Made by a program: the position numbers and the translations under genes. Shown here one piece after another: positions 1-6,299 of a stretch of DNA of 10,509 nucleotides. The stretch spans positions 1 through 10,509 of the forward strand of contig CAJVYE010000019.1 in NCBI GenBank assembly GCA_913009285.1, given 5' to 3'. Every line of letters begins with the position of its first letter. Position 1 is the first letter of the stretch. Source of the stretch: an uncultured Nitrospirota bacterium (GTDB lineage: Bacteria; Nitrospinota; Nitrospinia; SZUA-224). The notes under the pieces are model-generated. The model worked only from the letters and a program-made list of their open reading frames with translations, was not told the DNA's origin and did no database searches.

Positions 1-1
1 C

Positions 2-526
2 TCAAAGGGGATGTCAGGAGGTTACCTTCCTTTGGCAGCGACATTGACCACAGATGAGATATATGATGCATTCTGTGGAGACTACTCCGAATTCAAGACC
101 TTTTTTCATGGTCACACATATACAGGAAATCCCCTGGCATGTGCCGCAGCAATAGCTAGCCTTGAGATATTTGAAAAGGACAAGACCCTTGAGAGGCTTA
201 ATGAAAAGATAGGGATGCTGGGAGATAGGCTGAAGGGATTTGAGCATCTCGATCACGTGGGGGATATTAGACAATCAGGATTTATGGTCGGGATTGAGCT
301 GGTCAAGGAAAAGGAGACAAAAGAGCCCTATTTATTAAAGGATAAAGTTGAAATCAGGGTAACGATGGAGGCGAGGAAAAGAGGTCTGATCATAAGGCCC
401 CTTGGCAATGTCATTGTCCTTATGCCTCCCCTGAGCATCTCTGAGGAGGACATGGATAAGATGCTGGATATTGTATATAGATCGATTCGTAAAGAACTTT
501 GTTCTAACCCGAATATTTCACATTGA
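2..526 (+). CDS. bioA: Adenosylmethionine--8-amino-7-oxononanoate aminotransferase, C-terminal part (5' truncated by contig edge)
   Basis: BioA is a class III PLP-dependent aminotransferase that uses S-adenosylmethionine as amino donor to convert KAPA to DAPA in biotin synthesis, in the cytoplasm. The reading frame is open from base 2, so the gene begins outside the window; 174 residues are visible, against roughly 430-450 for the full enzyme. The first visible residues are S-K-G-M-S-G-G. The lysine (bases 5-7) matches the lysine of the GKALTGG motif in E. coli BioA that forms the Schiff base with PLP. Further family signatures are LAATLTT, FFHGHTYTGNPLACAAA and the C-terminal RPLGNVIVLMPPL segment. 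The internal ATG at 11 is not the true start. Other class III aminotransferases look similar, but the HGHTYTGNPLACAAA and LMPPLSI combination favours BioA. The stop lies 33 bases from that of the convergent pseudopilin gene. Confidence 0.9.
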   Translation, partial: SKGMSGGYLPLAATLTTDEIYDAFCGDYSEFKTFFHGHTYTGNPLACAAAIASLEIFEKDKTLERLNEKIGMLGDRLKGFEHLDHVGDIRQSGFMVGIELVKEKETKEPYLLKDKVEIRVTMEARKRGLIIRPLGNVIVLMPPLSISEEDMDKMLDIVYRSIRKELCSNPNISH

Positions 527-559
527 TTCTTTGTGCCAGTCTTAAGGAGTAAAGGGAGG

Positions 560-1282
560 CTATCCTCCAGGATATCTTTGAGGAAGTCCTTCTTTAGAAG
601 AAGGAAAGGTAATCCCAATCTCAGCAAGAGTGGAAAAATCTTTTATTATTCCATTTTTGTCCTTTAAAGATATAGTGATCTTAACCGCACTAGGGATCTT
701 TCTCCCTTTATCTATGGCTGTCGAATCCCAACTTTCCGTCTTGTTTTCTCCATCCTCATCATAGTATTCAAAGTTTAAACCGACTACAGAATCTGCCAAT
801 TCCAATACATTTCCACCCTCTAATGGTTCATCATCAACCGTGGGATCCTCCCTCCTCAGCAGTATCCTTGTACCATCCTCTTCAGATTCTGAGTACAGAT
901 AGTAACCTATTTCACATAATTCAGTCTCAGGTGCATCTCTCCTGATATATCTGAAGACGGTTGATGTAAAATTCAACCTGTCTAATGAATATTCTCCTTC
1001 CTGTATGTCTTCACCGACAAAGATAATACGCTCAGATTTATCATCTGCTGAGGGTGTATTTGGATTTTCTGGATAGAAGGTACTGCTTATTTCATTTGAC
1101 ATCCTGTCCAGGGCCAGCCTGGCAGTCTGATAGATATCAGCCTTGTATCTACTTTCCTCTACAATCCCTGTGCTGGCATAATAAAGGGAGAAGATAATGG
1201 ATACTACTATAGCCAGGATGGAGATGGCGAGGAGGAGCTCGATTACTGTAAATCCATCTCTATTTTTAATATGTAAAGGCAT
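560..1282 (-). CDS. gspJ: GspJ-like minor pseudopilin with prepilin N-terminal methylation motif
   Basis: A 240-residue protein with a short basic leader (about 10 residues) ending in G, followed by the prepilin motif FTVIEL and a hydrophobic helix (about residues 11-35). Prepilin peptidase would cleave at G|F and methylate the new N-terminal Phe; Glu+5 is present. After the helix come features of the GspJ family: the YKADIYQTARLALDRM helix, the CEIGYYLY and ILLRRED strands, then LADSVVGLNFEYYDEDG, a W-D-S segment and PSAVKITISLKDK. Known GspJ proteins sit at the tip of the type II secretion pseudopilus with GspI and GspK; here no such partner is adjacent, so it is an orphan or the end of a dispersed set. 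The upstream gene ends 46 bases before the start on the same strand. No clear Shine-Dalgarno precedes the ATG, but the leader length fits this start. A PilW-like type IV pilin role is an alternative. Confidence 0.85.
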   Translation of the reverse strand: MPLHIKNRDGFTVIELLLAISILAIVVSIIFSLYYASTGIVEESRYKADIYQTARLALDRMSNEISSTFYPENPNTPSADDKSERIIFVGEDIQEGEYSLDRLNFTSTVFRYIRRDAPETELCEIGYYLYSESEEDGTRILLRREDPTVDDEPLEGGNVLELADSVVGLNFEYYDEDGENKTESWDSTAIDKGRKIPSAVKITISLKDKNGIIKDFSTLAEIGITFPSSKEGLPQRYPGG

Positions 1283-1328
1283 AGTAACTTTAATGTTACC
1301 ACTTTTTTATATCTTTTAAAAGAGGGGA

Positions 1329-2000
1329 TTAGAAGGAGAGATTTAAACCTATGTAGACTGTATCTCCTATGAAGATCGTATTATCTCCAACAAAGTCCTT
1401 TTTGAATGAGATATAAGGGACGAGTGTATCATTTCCTGATATAACGCGGTACGTATTTATCCCTGCCTGGGTTAGAGCACAAAACATTATGGTCTCTGTG
1501 CTTACTCCACTGGCGTTCCTTATAGAAATAGGGTCGTATTCAGGAGCAGGATTCTTTGCAAGATAGAAAGAGAAGATAGAATAACGAAGAAAATCTGTAC
1601 CACTGAAGAAGAGTAGGGCCTTATTATAGGAGGTTGGCTTTTTCCTGTAGCTCTGAAGTGCTGCCTCAAATGTGATACTGGCAAAGAGCTCACCCCCCAT
1701 AGAATGTGAGAGCCTTGAATCTTTATCTAGTCCCTCCACTATGTTAAGTCCTAAATATAAATTGTCATCCCTCTTCGAGAAGAAGTATATATCGTTTTTT
1801 CTTGCACCTAGTGATTCTGCGATAAAGTAATGTCCCATTTCGTGAGCGAAGAGTTCTGTTAGAAAGGCTGTACCGATAGATGCTGCATCTTTTACAACCT
1901 CTACAACATCCTCAAAATTCTCAAATGCAGAGGTGTATGAAGGTGAGGAGATGAGGATCAGCATACTAAGAATAGTTACTTTTAAGAGGTTCCTTTTCAT
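1329..2000 (-). CDS. Exported putative zinc metalloprotease-like protein with HEMGH motif (family not recognised)
   Basis: I do not recognise a named family. With the start at 2000 the protein has 223 residues; an in-frame ATG at 2036 would add 12 residues. I prefer 2000 because it gives a normal signal peptide: M-K-R-N, a hydrophobic core at about residues 8-19, and a possible cleavage site S-Y-T-S-A|F at 25/26. Neither start has a strong ribosome binding site. A hydrophobic helix (about 39-65) carries H-E-M-G-H at 53-57, the classic HExxH zinc-binding and catalytic pattern. Downstream GGELFAS (Glu104) or SGTDFLRY (Asp136) could supply a third metal ligand. The C-terminus ends in V-Y-I-G-L-N-L-S-F, with hydrophobic residues alternating and a final Phe, like a BAM recognition signal of outer-membrane beta proteins. 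By inference it is a periplasmic or envelope peptidase; activity is not shown. It lies just upstream of, and codirectional with, the gspJ-like gene. Confidence 0.7.
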   Translation of the reverse strand: MKRNLLKVTILSMLILISSPSYTSAFENFEDVVEVVKDAASIGTAFLTELFAHEMGHYFIAESLGARKNDIYFFSKRDDNLYLGLNIVEGLDKDSRLSHSMGGELFASITFEAALQSYRKKPTSYNKALLFFSGTDFLRYSIFSFYLAKNPAPEYDPISIRNASGVSTETIMFCALTQAGINTYRVISGNDTLVPYISFKKDFVGDNTIFIGDTVYIGLNLSF

Positions 2001-2221
2001 TATGAACTTGAAGATTAGCAAGATATGTACCGCCATCTGAAGGATGTGGTGTAATATATTGAATTTCCGGGGGTAAAAGATTTACGGATTGAATAGGAGG
2101 GGAATTTATATATGAATATTACTACTAATAATTAAGAGAATTATACCTGCCTGAAGGGAGAAATCTAAGAATAAACAATGAGTTAGCTATGTGAGGGAGG
2201 TTTTGGCAGTTGTATCTTTTT

Positions 2222-2260
2222 TTGTACATGATGTGTATACAATTGTACAAGACTATACAA
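2222..2260. promoter_or_regulatory. Operator-like array of TTGTACAA/TGTATACA palindromes
   Basis: Four related 8-mers lie close together: TTGTACAT (2222-2229), TGTATACA (2234-2241), TTGTACAA (2243-2250) and CTATACAA (2253-2260). The second and third are perfect palindromes. Their centres are 12, 9 and 10 bases apart, close to one helical turn, so a dimeric regulator could bind the same face of the DNA. The array ends 21 bases before the -35 of the selA promoter, a position typical of activators, and also lies between two divergent genes. The binding protein is unknown; GntR-type regulators use related GT-N-AC palindromes, but this is only a resemblance. Confidence 0.4.
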
Positions 2261-2281
2261 CGATAAGGCCGATTAATTGAT

Positions 2282-2310
2282 TTGACATATGCTAGTGGTT
2301 TTGATATTAT
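2282..2310 (+). promoter_or_regulatory. Sigma70-type promoter for selA
   Basis: A perfect -35 TTGACA (2282-2287) is followed after 17 bases by TATTAT (2305-2310). An overlapping TATAAT (2308-2313) has a less favourable 20-base spacing. Transcription would start around 2317-2320 and give a leader of about 140 bases to selA, containing the hairpin repeat at 2336-2413. The following sequence is AT-rich. Confidence 0.6.
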
Positions 2311-2335
2311 AATTTTTAATAGTTCAGGTACTGTA

Positions 2336-2413
2336 GCCAGAGAACACAGAGGTCACAGAGATGGGGTTAAAAGATTTTCTTTATAACACTGTGTTTTCTG
2401 TGAACTCTGTGGC
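2336..2413. repeat. Imperfect inverted repeat built of CACAGA-type subrepeats, in the selA leader
   Basis: The left arm (2336-2361) starts GCCAGAGAA and contains CACAGAGGT and CACAGAGAT, a 9-base tandem period. The right arm (2388-2413) is its approximate reverse complement, ending CTCTGTGGC. GCCA, CACAGA and CACAG blocks pair, separated by mismatched internal loops, and the loop is about 26 bases. Repeats of this type (ACAGAGG-CACAGAG ... CTCTGTG) are dispersed in many environmental bacterial genomes; this comes from my general knowledge, not a search. It is not a terminator, since no T tract follows the right arm. Confidence 0.7.
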
Positions 2414-2458
2414 AGAATCTTAATTATATCAATCCTGTTAAACCAAGATGTTAAATAA

Positions 2459-3877
2459 ATGACGAAAGATAAACAGATCTTTTTATCAAAGATCCCCTCG
2501 GTCGATGAATTACTCCAAAATCCTATTACCAAAAGATGGGAAGAGAACTATCCCCATATCCTGATATTGGATGCAATCCGTAGCATACTTGAGAGAAGTA
2601 GGAAGGCGATACTGAGGGATAATGATCTGAAAGAGGATTCAGTAACCCTTTCTCAGGATGCGATACTCTCTGAGGTAGAGACGGAATTGATCAATCTGTC
2701 TAAACTCAATCTCCATTCCCTTATCAATGCCACAGGTATAATTATTCATACCAATCTCGGCCGCTCACTCTTGAGTGATGCTGCTATTAAGAATATTCAG
2801 GATGTTGCAGAGAGTTATACAAACCTGGAATTCGATGTGGGGGAAGGGAGAAGAGGAAAGAGACACTCTCATGTAGAGGAGGTATTGTGCCGTCTGACAG
2901 GAGGAGAGGCGGCAACTGTGGTAAATAATAATGCCGCAGCAGTGATGCTCATCTTGAACACCCTGGCATTAGGGAAAGAGGTGATTGTCTCCAGAGGGGA
3001 GCTTATTGAGATAGGTGGTTCCTTCCGGATACCTGATGTTATGGAACGAAGTGGCGCGATGCTGCGGGAGGTTGGAACGACAAATAAGACCCATCTTAAG
3101 GACTACAGGGATGCTATTAACAGTGATACTGCTGCGCTGCTCAAGGTGCATACCAGCAATTACAGAATACTCGGTTTTGCAGAGGAGGTCTCTCTGGAGG
3201 ATCTGGTGGAGTTAGGTAGAGAGAAAGGGATCCCTGTGATACAGGATCTAGGGAGTGGATGTTTGGTAGACTTGAGGAGGTATGGTATTGATGGCGAGTC
3301 CACGGTTCAGGAGTCTCTGAGATTAGGTGTGGATATTGTTACCTTTAGTGGAGATAAACTTTTAGGCGGGCCTCAGGGGGGTATAATTATAGGAAAGAAG
3401 AGCTATCTTGATAAAATCAGAGAAAATCCTTTGGCCAGGGCGGTTCGTATCGATAAGATGACCTTAGCCGGCCTGGAGGTTACCCTTAGAGAATATTTCG
3501 ATGAGAAGAAGGCTATAAAGAATATCCCTACCCTTCGTATGTTATGTCAGACTCTCGAAGAGATAGAGGAGAGGGCAAGGAGGATTGTTGAGGGGTTACG
3601 AGAGACTATTAATGAAAAGAGATTAGATATACAGATAAAGGACGGGATATCCCTGAGCGGCGGCGGAGCGCTTCCGCTAGGCAATCTTCCTACAAAGGTA
3701 ATTGCTATTATCCCAAAAGAGATAAAAGTCACTGAATTTGAGAAGGGATTAAGGGAGAATAACCCACCTATCATTGTCAGGATAAAGGATGAAGAGATAC
3801 TACTCGATCCCCGCACTATCCTGGAAAAGGATATAGAGATTATTATTGAGGCTGTAAGGAGAATTGTGAAAAGATAG
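2459..3877 (+). CDS. selA: L-seryl-tRNA(Sec) selenium transferase
   Basis: SelA is a PLP enzyme that exchanges the seryl hydroxyl of Ser-tRNA(Sec) for selenium from selenophosphate, making Sec-tRNA(Sec). The protein has 472 residues (E. coli has 463). The N-terminal tRNA-binding part starts with SKIPSVDELL, aligned as in other SelA proteins, which supports this ATG although only a weak ribosome binding site precedes it. Family motifs in order: INATGIIIHTNLGRSLLS, YTNLEFDVGEGRRGKRHSH, TGGEAATVVNNNAAAV, SRGELIEIGGSFRIPDVM, REVGTTNKTHLKDY and the PLP-lysine segment TFSGDKLLGGPQGG, with Lys at residue 300 (Lys295 in E. coli). No key residue is missing. It is the first gene of a selA-selB-selC cluster; selB begins 162 bases after its stop. 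A promoter at 2282-2310 and a hairpin repeat precede it. Confidence 0.97.
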   Translation: MTKDKQIFLSKIPSVDELLQNPITKRWEENYPHILILDAIRSILERSRKAILRDNDLKEDSVTLSQDAILSEVETELINLSKLNLHSLINATGIIIHTNLGRSLLSDAAIKNIQDVAESYTNLEFDVGEGRRGKRHSHVEEVLCRLTGGEAATVVNNNAAAVMLILNTLALGKEVIVSRGELIEIGGSFRIPDVMERSGAMLREVGTTNKTHLKDYRDAINSDTAALLKVHTSNYRILGFAEEVSLEDLVELGREKGIPVIQDLGSGCLVDLRRYGIDGESTVQESLRLGVDIVTFSGDKLLGGPQGGIIIGKKSYLDKIRENPLARAVRIDKMTLAGLEVTLREYFDEKKAIKNIPTLRMLCQTLEEIEERARRIVEGLRETINEKRLDIQIKDGISLSGGGALPLGNLPTKVIAIIPKEIKVTEFEKGLRENNPPIIVRIKDEEILLDPRTILEKDIEIIIEAVRRIVKR

Positions 3878-3949
3878 AGGTGTGGTAGTACTATTTTAAT
3901 CTTTAAAAATCCGGGTGATATGAATAATTCTTAACTTTTAATTTATTTC

Positions 3950-4028
3950 AACCGCAGACCCACGCAGACGGACGCAGACTTTTGTTGGGCCAAGTCGGCC
4001 CAACAAAAGTCTGCGTCCGTCTGCGGTT
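3950..4028. repeat. Long inverted repeat of ACGCAGACGG-type subrepeats between selA and selB
   Basis: The left arm (3950-3991) and right arm (3997-4028) flank a 5-base loop (AAGTC). The inner 22 bp (3970-3991 with 3997-4018) pair perfectly, and the outer 10 bp (3950-3959 with 4019-4028) pair as well. The left arm carries one extra 10-base unit (3960-3969, CCACGCAGAC) with no partner on the right, so the arms hold three and two copies of a roughly NCGCAGACNN unit. The right arm ends 11 bases before the selB ATG. No T tract follows, so it is not a normal intrinsic terminator. CGCAGA-based hairpin repeats of this kind occur dispersed in many environmental genomes (general knowledge). Confidence 0.9.
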
Positions 4029-4039
4029 AATTTAATATT

Positions 4040-5977
4040 ATGCGTAACATCATTCTTGGTACAGCAGGACATATAGATCACGGTAAGACCTCCCTTGTAA
4101 AGGCATTGACAGGGATAGATGCAGATAGACTAAAGGAGGAGAAGGAGAGGGGCATAACTATTGATATAGGTTTTGCATCGTATGGATTTCCGGATGGGAC
4201 ACGGCTTGGGATCGTGGATGTGCCCGGTCATGAGAGGCTGATAAAGAATATGTTAGCAGGGGTGGGCGGGATTGATATAGTGATGTTAGTCATAGCTGCC
4301 AATGAGGGAATAATGCCTCAGACAAGAGAACATCTCATGATATGTGATCTGCTAAAGATAAAGAGGGGTCTGGTGGCGGTGACCAAGATAGATATAGCGG
4401 AGAAAGAGTGGTTAGAGCTGGTAGTAGATGATATAAAGGAATATATCAGGGGGACATTTCTTGAGGGATGTCCTATTGTGCCTGTCTCTTCTGTGACAGG
4501 AGAGAACCTAAACGATTTGATTGGAGAGCTTGCAAAGATAGCAAGTGAGGTAGAGGAGAAGTCCCCTGAAGGTCTCTTCCGCCTCCCTGTGGATAGGGTC
4601 TTTACCATGAAGGGACTTGGGACAGTATTGACAGGTACCCTTCTTTCAGGAAAGGTGAATCAAAATGATGAGGTGGAGATATTTTCTGGGGGAACATCCG
4701 CAAAAAACTGGGAGGGTATAAGGACTAAAGTAAGGGGGATCCAATGCTATAATAAGCATGTCAGTATAGCGGTCGCTGGACAGCGTACAGCGCTTAACCT
4801 CCAGGGTGTAGAAAAGAAGAGCATCGCACGTGGGGATGTAGTGTCCATTCCAGATGCCCTCAGGCCTTGCTATATGATAGATGGTAAGTTTTTGTTACTC
4901 AAGGAGGCCTCAAAATTCCTCAAAAATCGTGCACGTATCCGCTTTTACACAGGAACAAAAGAGGTGATGGGGAGGATTATCCTCCTGGATAGGGAAAGAC
5001 TCGAACCAGGGGATAATGCTTATGTGCAATTCAGGCTGGAGGAACCCATTTTTGCCCTGGCAGGAGACAGATATATTGTCAGATTCTACTCACCTGTAGA
5101 GACGATAGGTGGTGGTACTATACTGGATACCAACCCCCTCAAATATCGAAGAAAAAAGATGGGGGTAGTGATTAAGAATCTTGAGGTGTTGGAGAAAGGC
5201 TCATTGTCGGAGAAGCTATCCTTGCAAATCCTTAAACAGGGAGTGAGAGGTGAAGATATAGAGGGTTTACGTTCATGGATAGATGAGATTCCCACTACGG
5301 TGGAGGAGGCCATTGAACAATCCTTACAGAGTAAAGAGATAGTCCTTGTAGATAAGGGGAAAAAACACTATGTCCATAGGGATATTTTTGGTCGACTCAA
5401 AGAGGAGGTTCTATCTGAATTAGATAGTTTTCATAAAAAGAATCCCTTGAAGTTTGGTATCAGCAAGGAAGAGATCAGGAATAAGATGGGAAATGATCTC
5501 CCACAAAAATTAGTCGAGGCCGTCCTGAAAGGACTAGAAAAGGGGAACGATATTGTCGTAGAAAAGAGTATAGTCAGGCTTGCATCCTTTGAGATCCGGT
5601 TAGAAAGTGATCAGGAGGATCTTAAGGAGAGGATACTAAAGTTTTATAAGAATGGAGGTGTCCAACCCCCATTGGTGGAGGAGATATACAAGGATCTTAG
5701 AATCGACAGCAGAAAGATGGGGGATCTTATTAGTATTCTCTTAAAAGAGGAGAAACTGGTCAAGATAGATAGTTCGCTTTGTTTTTACCGGGAGGTCTTT
5801 GATAAGGTTAAAGAGATGACGATAAGGTATCTAACAAAGAATAAAAAGATGACAGTTGCAGATCTGAGAAATATGATAAAGACCACAAGAAAATATGCAG
5901 TTCCGTTATGTGAATATTTTGATAGCATAAATCTTACTATAAGGACTGGTGATGAAAGGGTTTTGAGAGAGAAATAG
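4040..5977 (+). CDS. selB: Selenocysteine-specific translation elongation factor SelB
   Basis: SelB is a GTPase that binds Sec-tRNA(Sec) and, through C-terminal winged-helix domains, the SECIS hairpin of selenoprotein mRNAs, to deliver Sec at UGA codons on the ribosome. The protein has 645 residues, slightly longer than E. coli (614). The EF-Tu-like G domain shows GHIDHGKT (10-17), ERGITIDIG (36-44, switch I), DVPGHER (60-66) and TKID (115-118). Beta-barrel domains follow, including the [19 protein letters not shown] segment. From about residue 370 onward come the winged-helix repeats, ending with a typical last domain: [20 protein letters not shown], then [19 protein letters not shown]. The start is fixed by the N-terminal beta strand [10 protein letters not shown]. 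No Shine-Dalgarno precedes the ATG; the space upstream is filled by a long inverted repeat. Its TAG stop is followed at once by another hairpin repeat and then the Sec tRNA. Confidence 0.97.
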   Translation: MRNIILGTAGHIDHGKTSLVKALTGIDADRLKEEKERGITIDIGFASYGFPDGTRLGIVDVPGHERLIKNMLAGVGGIDIVMLVIAANEGIMPQTREHLMICDLLKIKRGLVAVTKIDIAEKEWLELVVDDIKEYIRGTFLEGCPIVPVSSVTGENLNDLIGELAKIASEVEEKSPEGLFRLPVDRVFTMKGLGTVLTGTLLSGKVNQNDEVEIFSGGTSAKNWEGIRTKVRGIQCYNKHVSIAVAGQRTALNLQGVEKKSIARGDVVSIPDALRPCYMIDGKFLLLKEASKFLKNRARIRFYTGTKEVMGRIILLDRERLEPGDNAYVQFRLEEPIFALAGDRYIVRFYSPVETIGGGTILDTNPLKYRRKKMGVVIKNLEVLEKGSLSEKLSLQILKQGVRGEDIEGLRSWIDEIPTTVEEAIEQSLQSKEIVLVDKGKKHYVHRDIFGRLKEEVLSELDSFHKKNPLKFGISKEEIRNKMGNDLPQKLVEAVLKGLEKGNDIVVEKSIVRLASFEIRLESDQEDLKERILKFYKNGGVQPPLVEEIYKDLRIDSRKMGDLISILLKEEKLVKIDSSLCFYREVFDKVKEMTIRYLTKNKKMTVADLRNMIKTTRKYAVPLCEYFDSINLTIRTGDERVLREK

Positions 5978-6050
5978 AATTAAGCAGTAAGCAGTAGGCA
6001 AAAGTGGCATGCTCCATGCTGCTTACTCCCTACTCCTTACTGCTTAATTC
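5977..6050. repeat. Inverted repeat of AGCAGTA heptads between selB and selC
   Basis: The left arm begins at the last base of the selB stop codon: GAATTAAGCAGTAAG, then CAGTAGGCA. The right arm ends at 6050 with CTTACTGCTTAATTC. The outer 15 bp pair perfectly and pairing continues with two mismatches for about nine more; inner GCATG and CATGC (around 6007-6019) form a further short stem. The left arm contains tandem 7-base AGCAGTA units. No T tract follows the right arm, so it is not an intrinsic terminator. The distance to the tRNA is 16 bases, so a structured selB 3' end would lie right next to the tRNA 5' end in a joint transcript. Confidence 0.85.
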
Positions 6051-6066
6051 TTACTTTTATATGAGG

Positions 6067-6164
6067 GGGAGGATATAGGTTTCTGGTGTGCCTCCTGGAC
6101 TTCAAATCCAGTGTCTCCGACTTATACTCGGGGTGGTGGGTTCGATTCCCACATCCTCCCGCCA
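6067..6164 (+). tRNA. selC: tRNA-Sec (anticodon TCA)
   Basis: The selenocysteine tRNA reads UGA codons and is the substrate of SelA and SelB. The cloverleaf can be drawn by hand. The acceptor stem has 8 bp (GGGAGGAT, 6067-6074, with ATCCTCCC, 6153-6160), and the T stem has 5 bp (GTGGG/CCCAC) with loop TTCGATT. This gives the bacterial 8+5 arrangement specific to tRNA-Sec. The anticodon arm is CTGGA-CTTCAAA-TCCAG with TCA at 6102-6104. A long variable arm pairs CTCCGA with TCGGGG. The discriminator base is G and CCA is encoded (6162-6164). The total of 98 bases is in the normal range. It lies directly downstream of selB and is probably cotranscribed with it, since I see no strong promoter in the short gap. 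Confidence 0.97.
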
Positions 6165-6241
6165 TAAAAATCAAGGAGTTACTGAATTATTCTATTAATA
6201 CATTAGCTCAGAGGGAGTAATTTTTTCATAATCCTGACAAG

Positions 6242-6299
6242 AGGAGGTGATTTGCTCAATCAACTAATCAATCCAATAACTCTTGGAGGGATAAAAATG
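6242..6299 (+). promoter_or_regulatory. Two ribosome binding sites and alternative starts of the LVIVD protein
   Basis: A near-perfect AGGAGGTGA (6242-6250) lies just before an in-frame TTG (6252), and a second GGAGGG (6285-6290) lies six bases before ATG 6297. The ATG is preferred because it starts directly at a signal peptide (M-N-I-N-K-Y-K then a hydrophobic core); the TTG start would put 15 extra, largely polar residues in front. The strong upstream site could load ribosomes onto the same frame. Confidence 0.6.

Larger units (their letters stand above)
2001..2458. other. Divergent intergenic region between the metalloprotease-like gene and selA
   Basis: About 460 bases without a convincing gene. 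From right to left it holds a hairpin repeat (2336-2413), a sigma70-like promoter pointing at selA (2282-2310) and a cluster of TTGTACAA-like palindromes (2222-2260). On the minus strand a lone TATAAT (2140-2145) could be the -10 of the metalloprotease-like gene, but no matching -35 is evident. A seven-codon ORF (2112-2135) follows a good AGGAGGGG sequence, but I do not claim it is a gene. Confidence 0.6.

Noticed and set aside
555..568. GGAGG-CTAT-CCTCC hairpin between the convergent bioA and gspJ-like genes as a terminator
   Set aside because: The stem is only 5 bp and no T tract follows on either strand.
2112..2135. Seven-codon ORF after a good AGGAGGGG site on the plus strand
   Set aside because: It is too short to support, lies upstream of the selA promoter, and no attenuator-like structure accompanies it.
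2336..4028. Hairpin repeats as a CRISPR array
   Set aside because: The subrepeats are contiguous 7-10 base units without unique spacers, and no cas gene is present.
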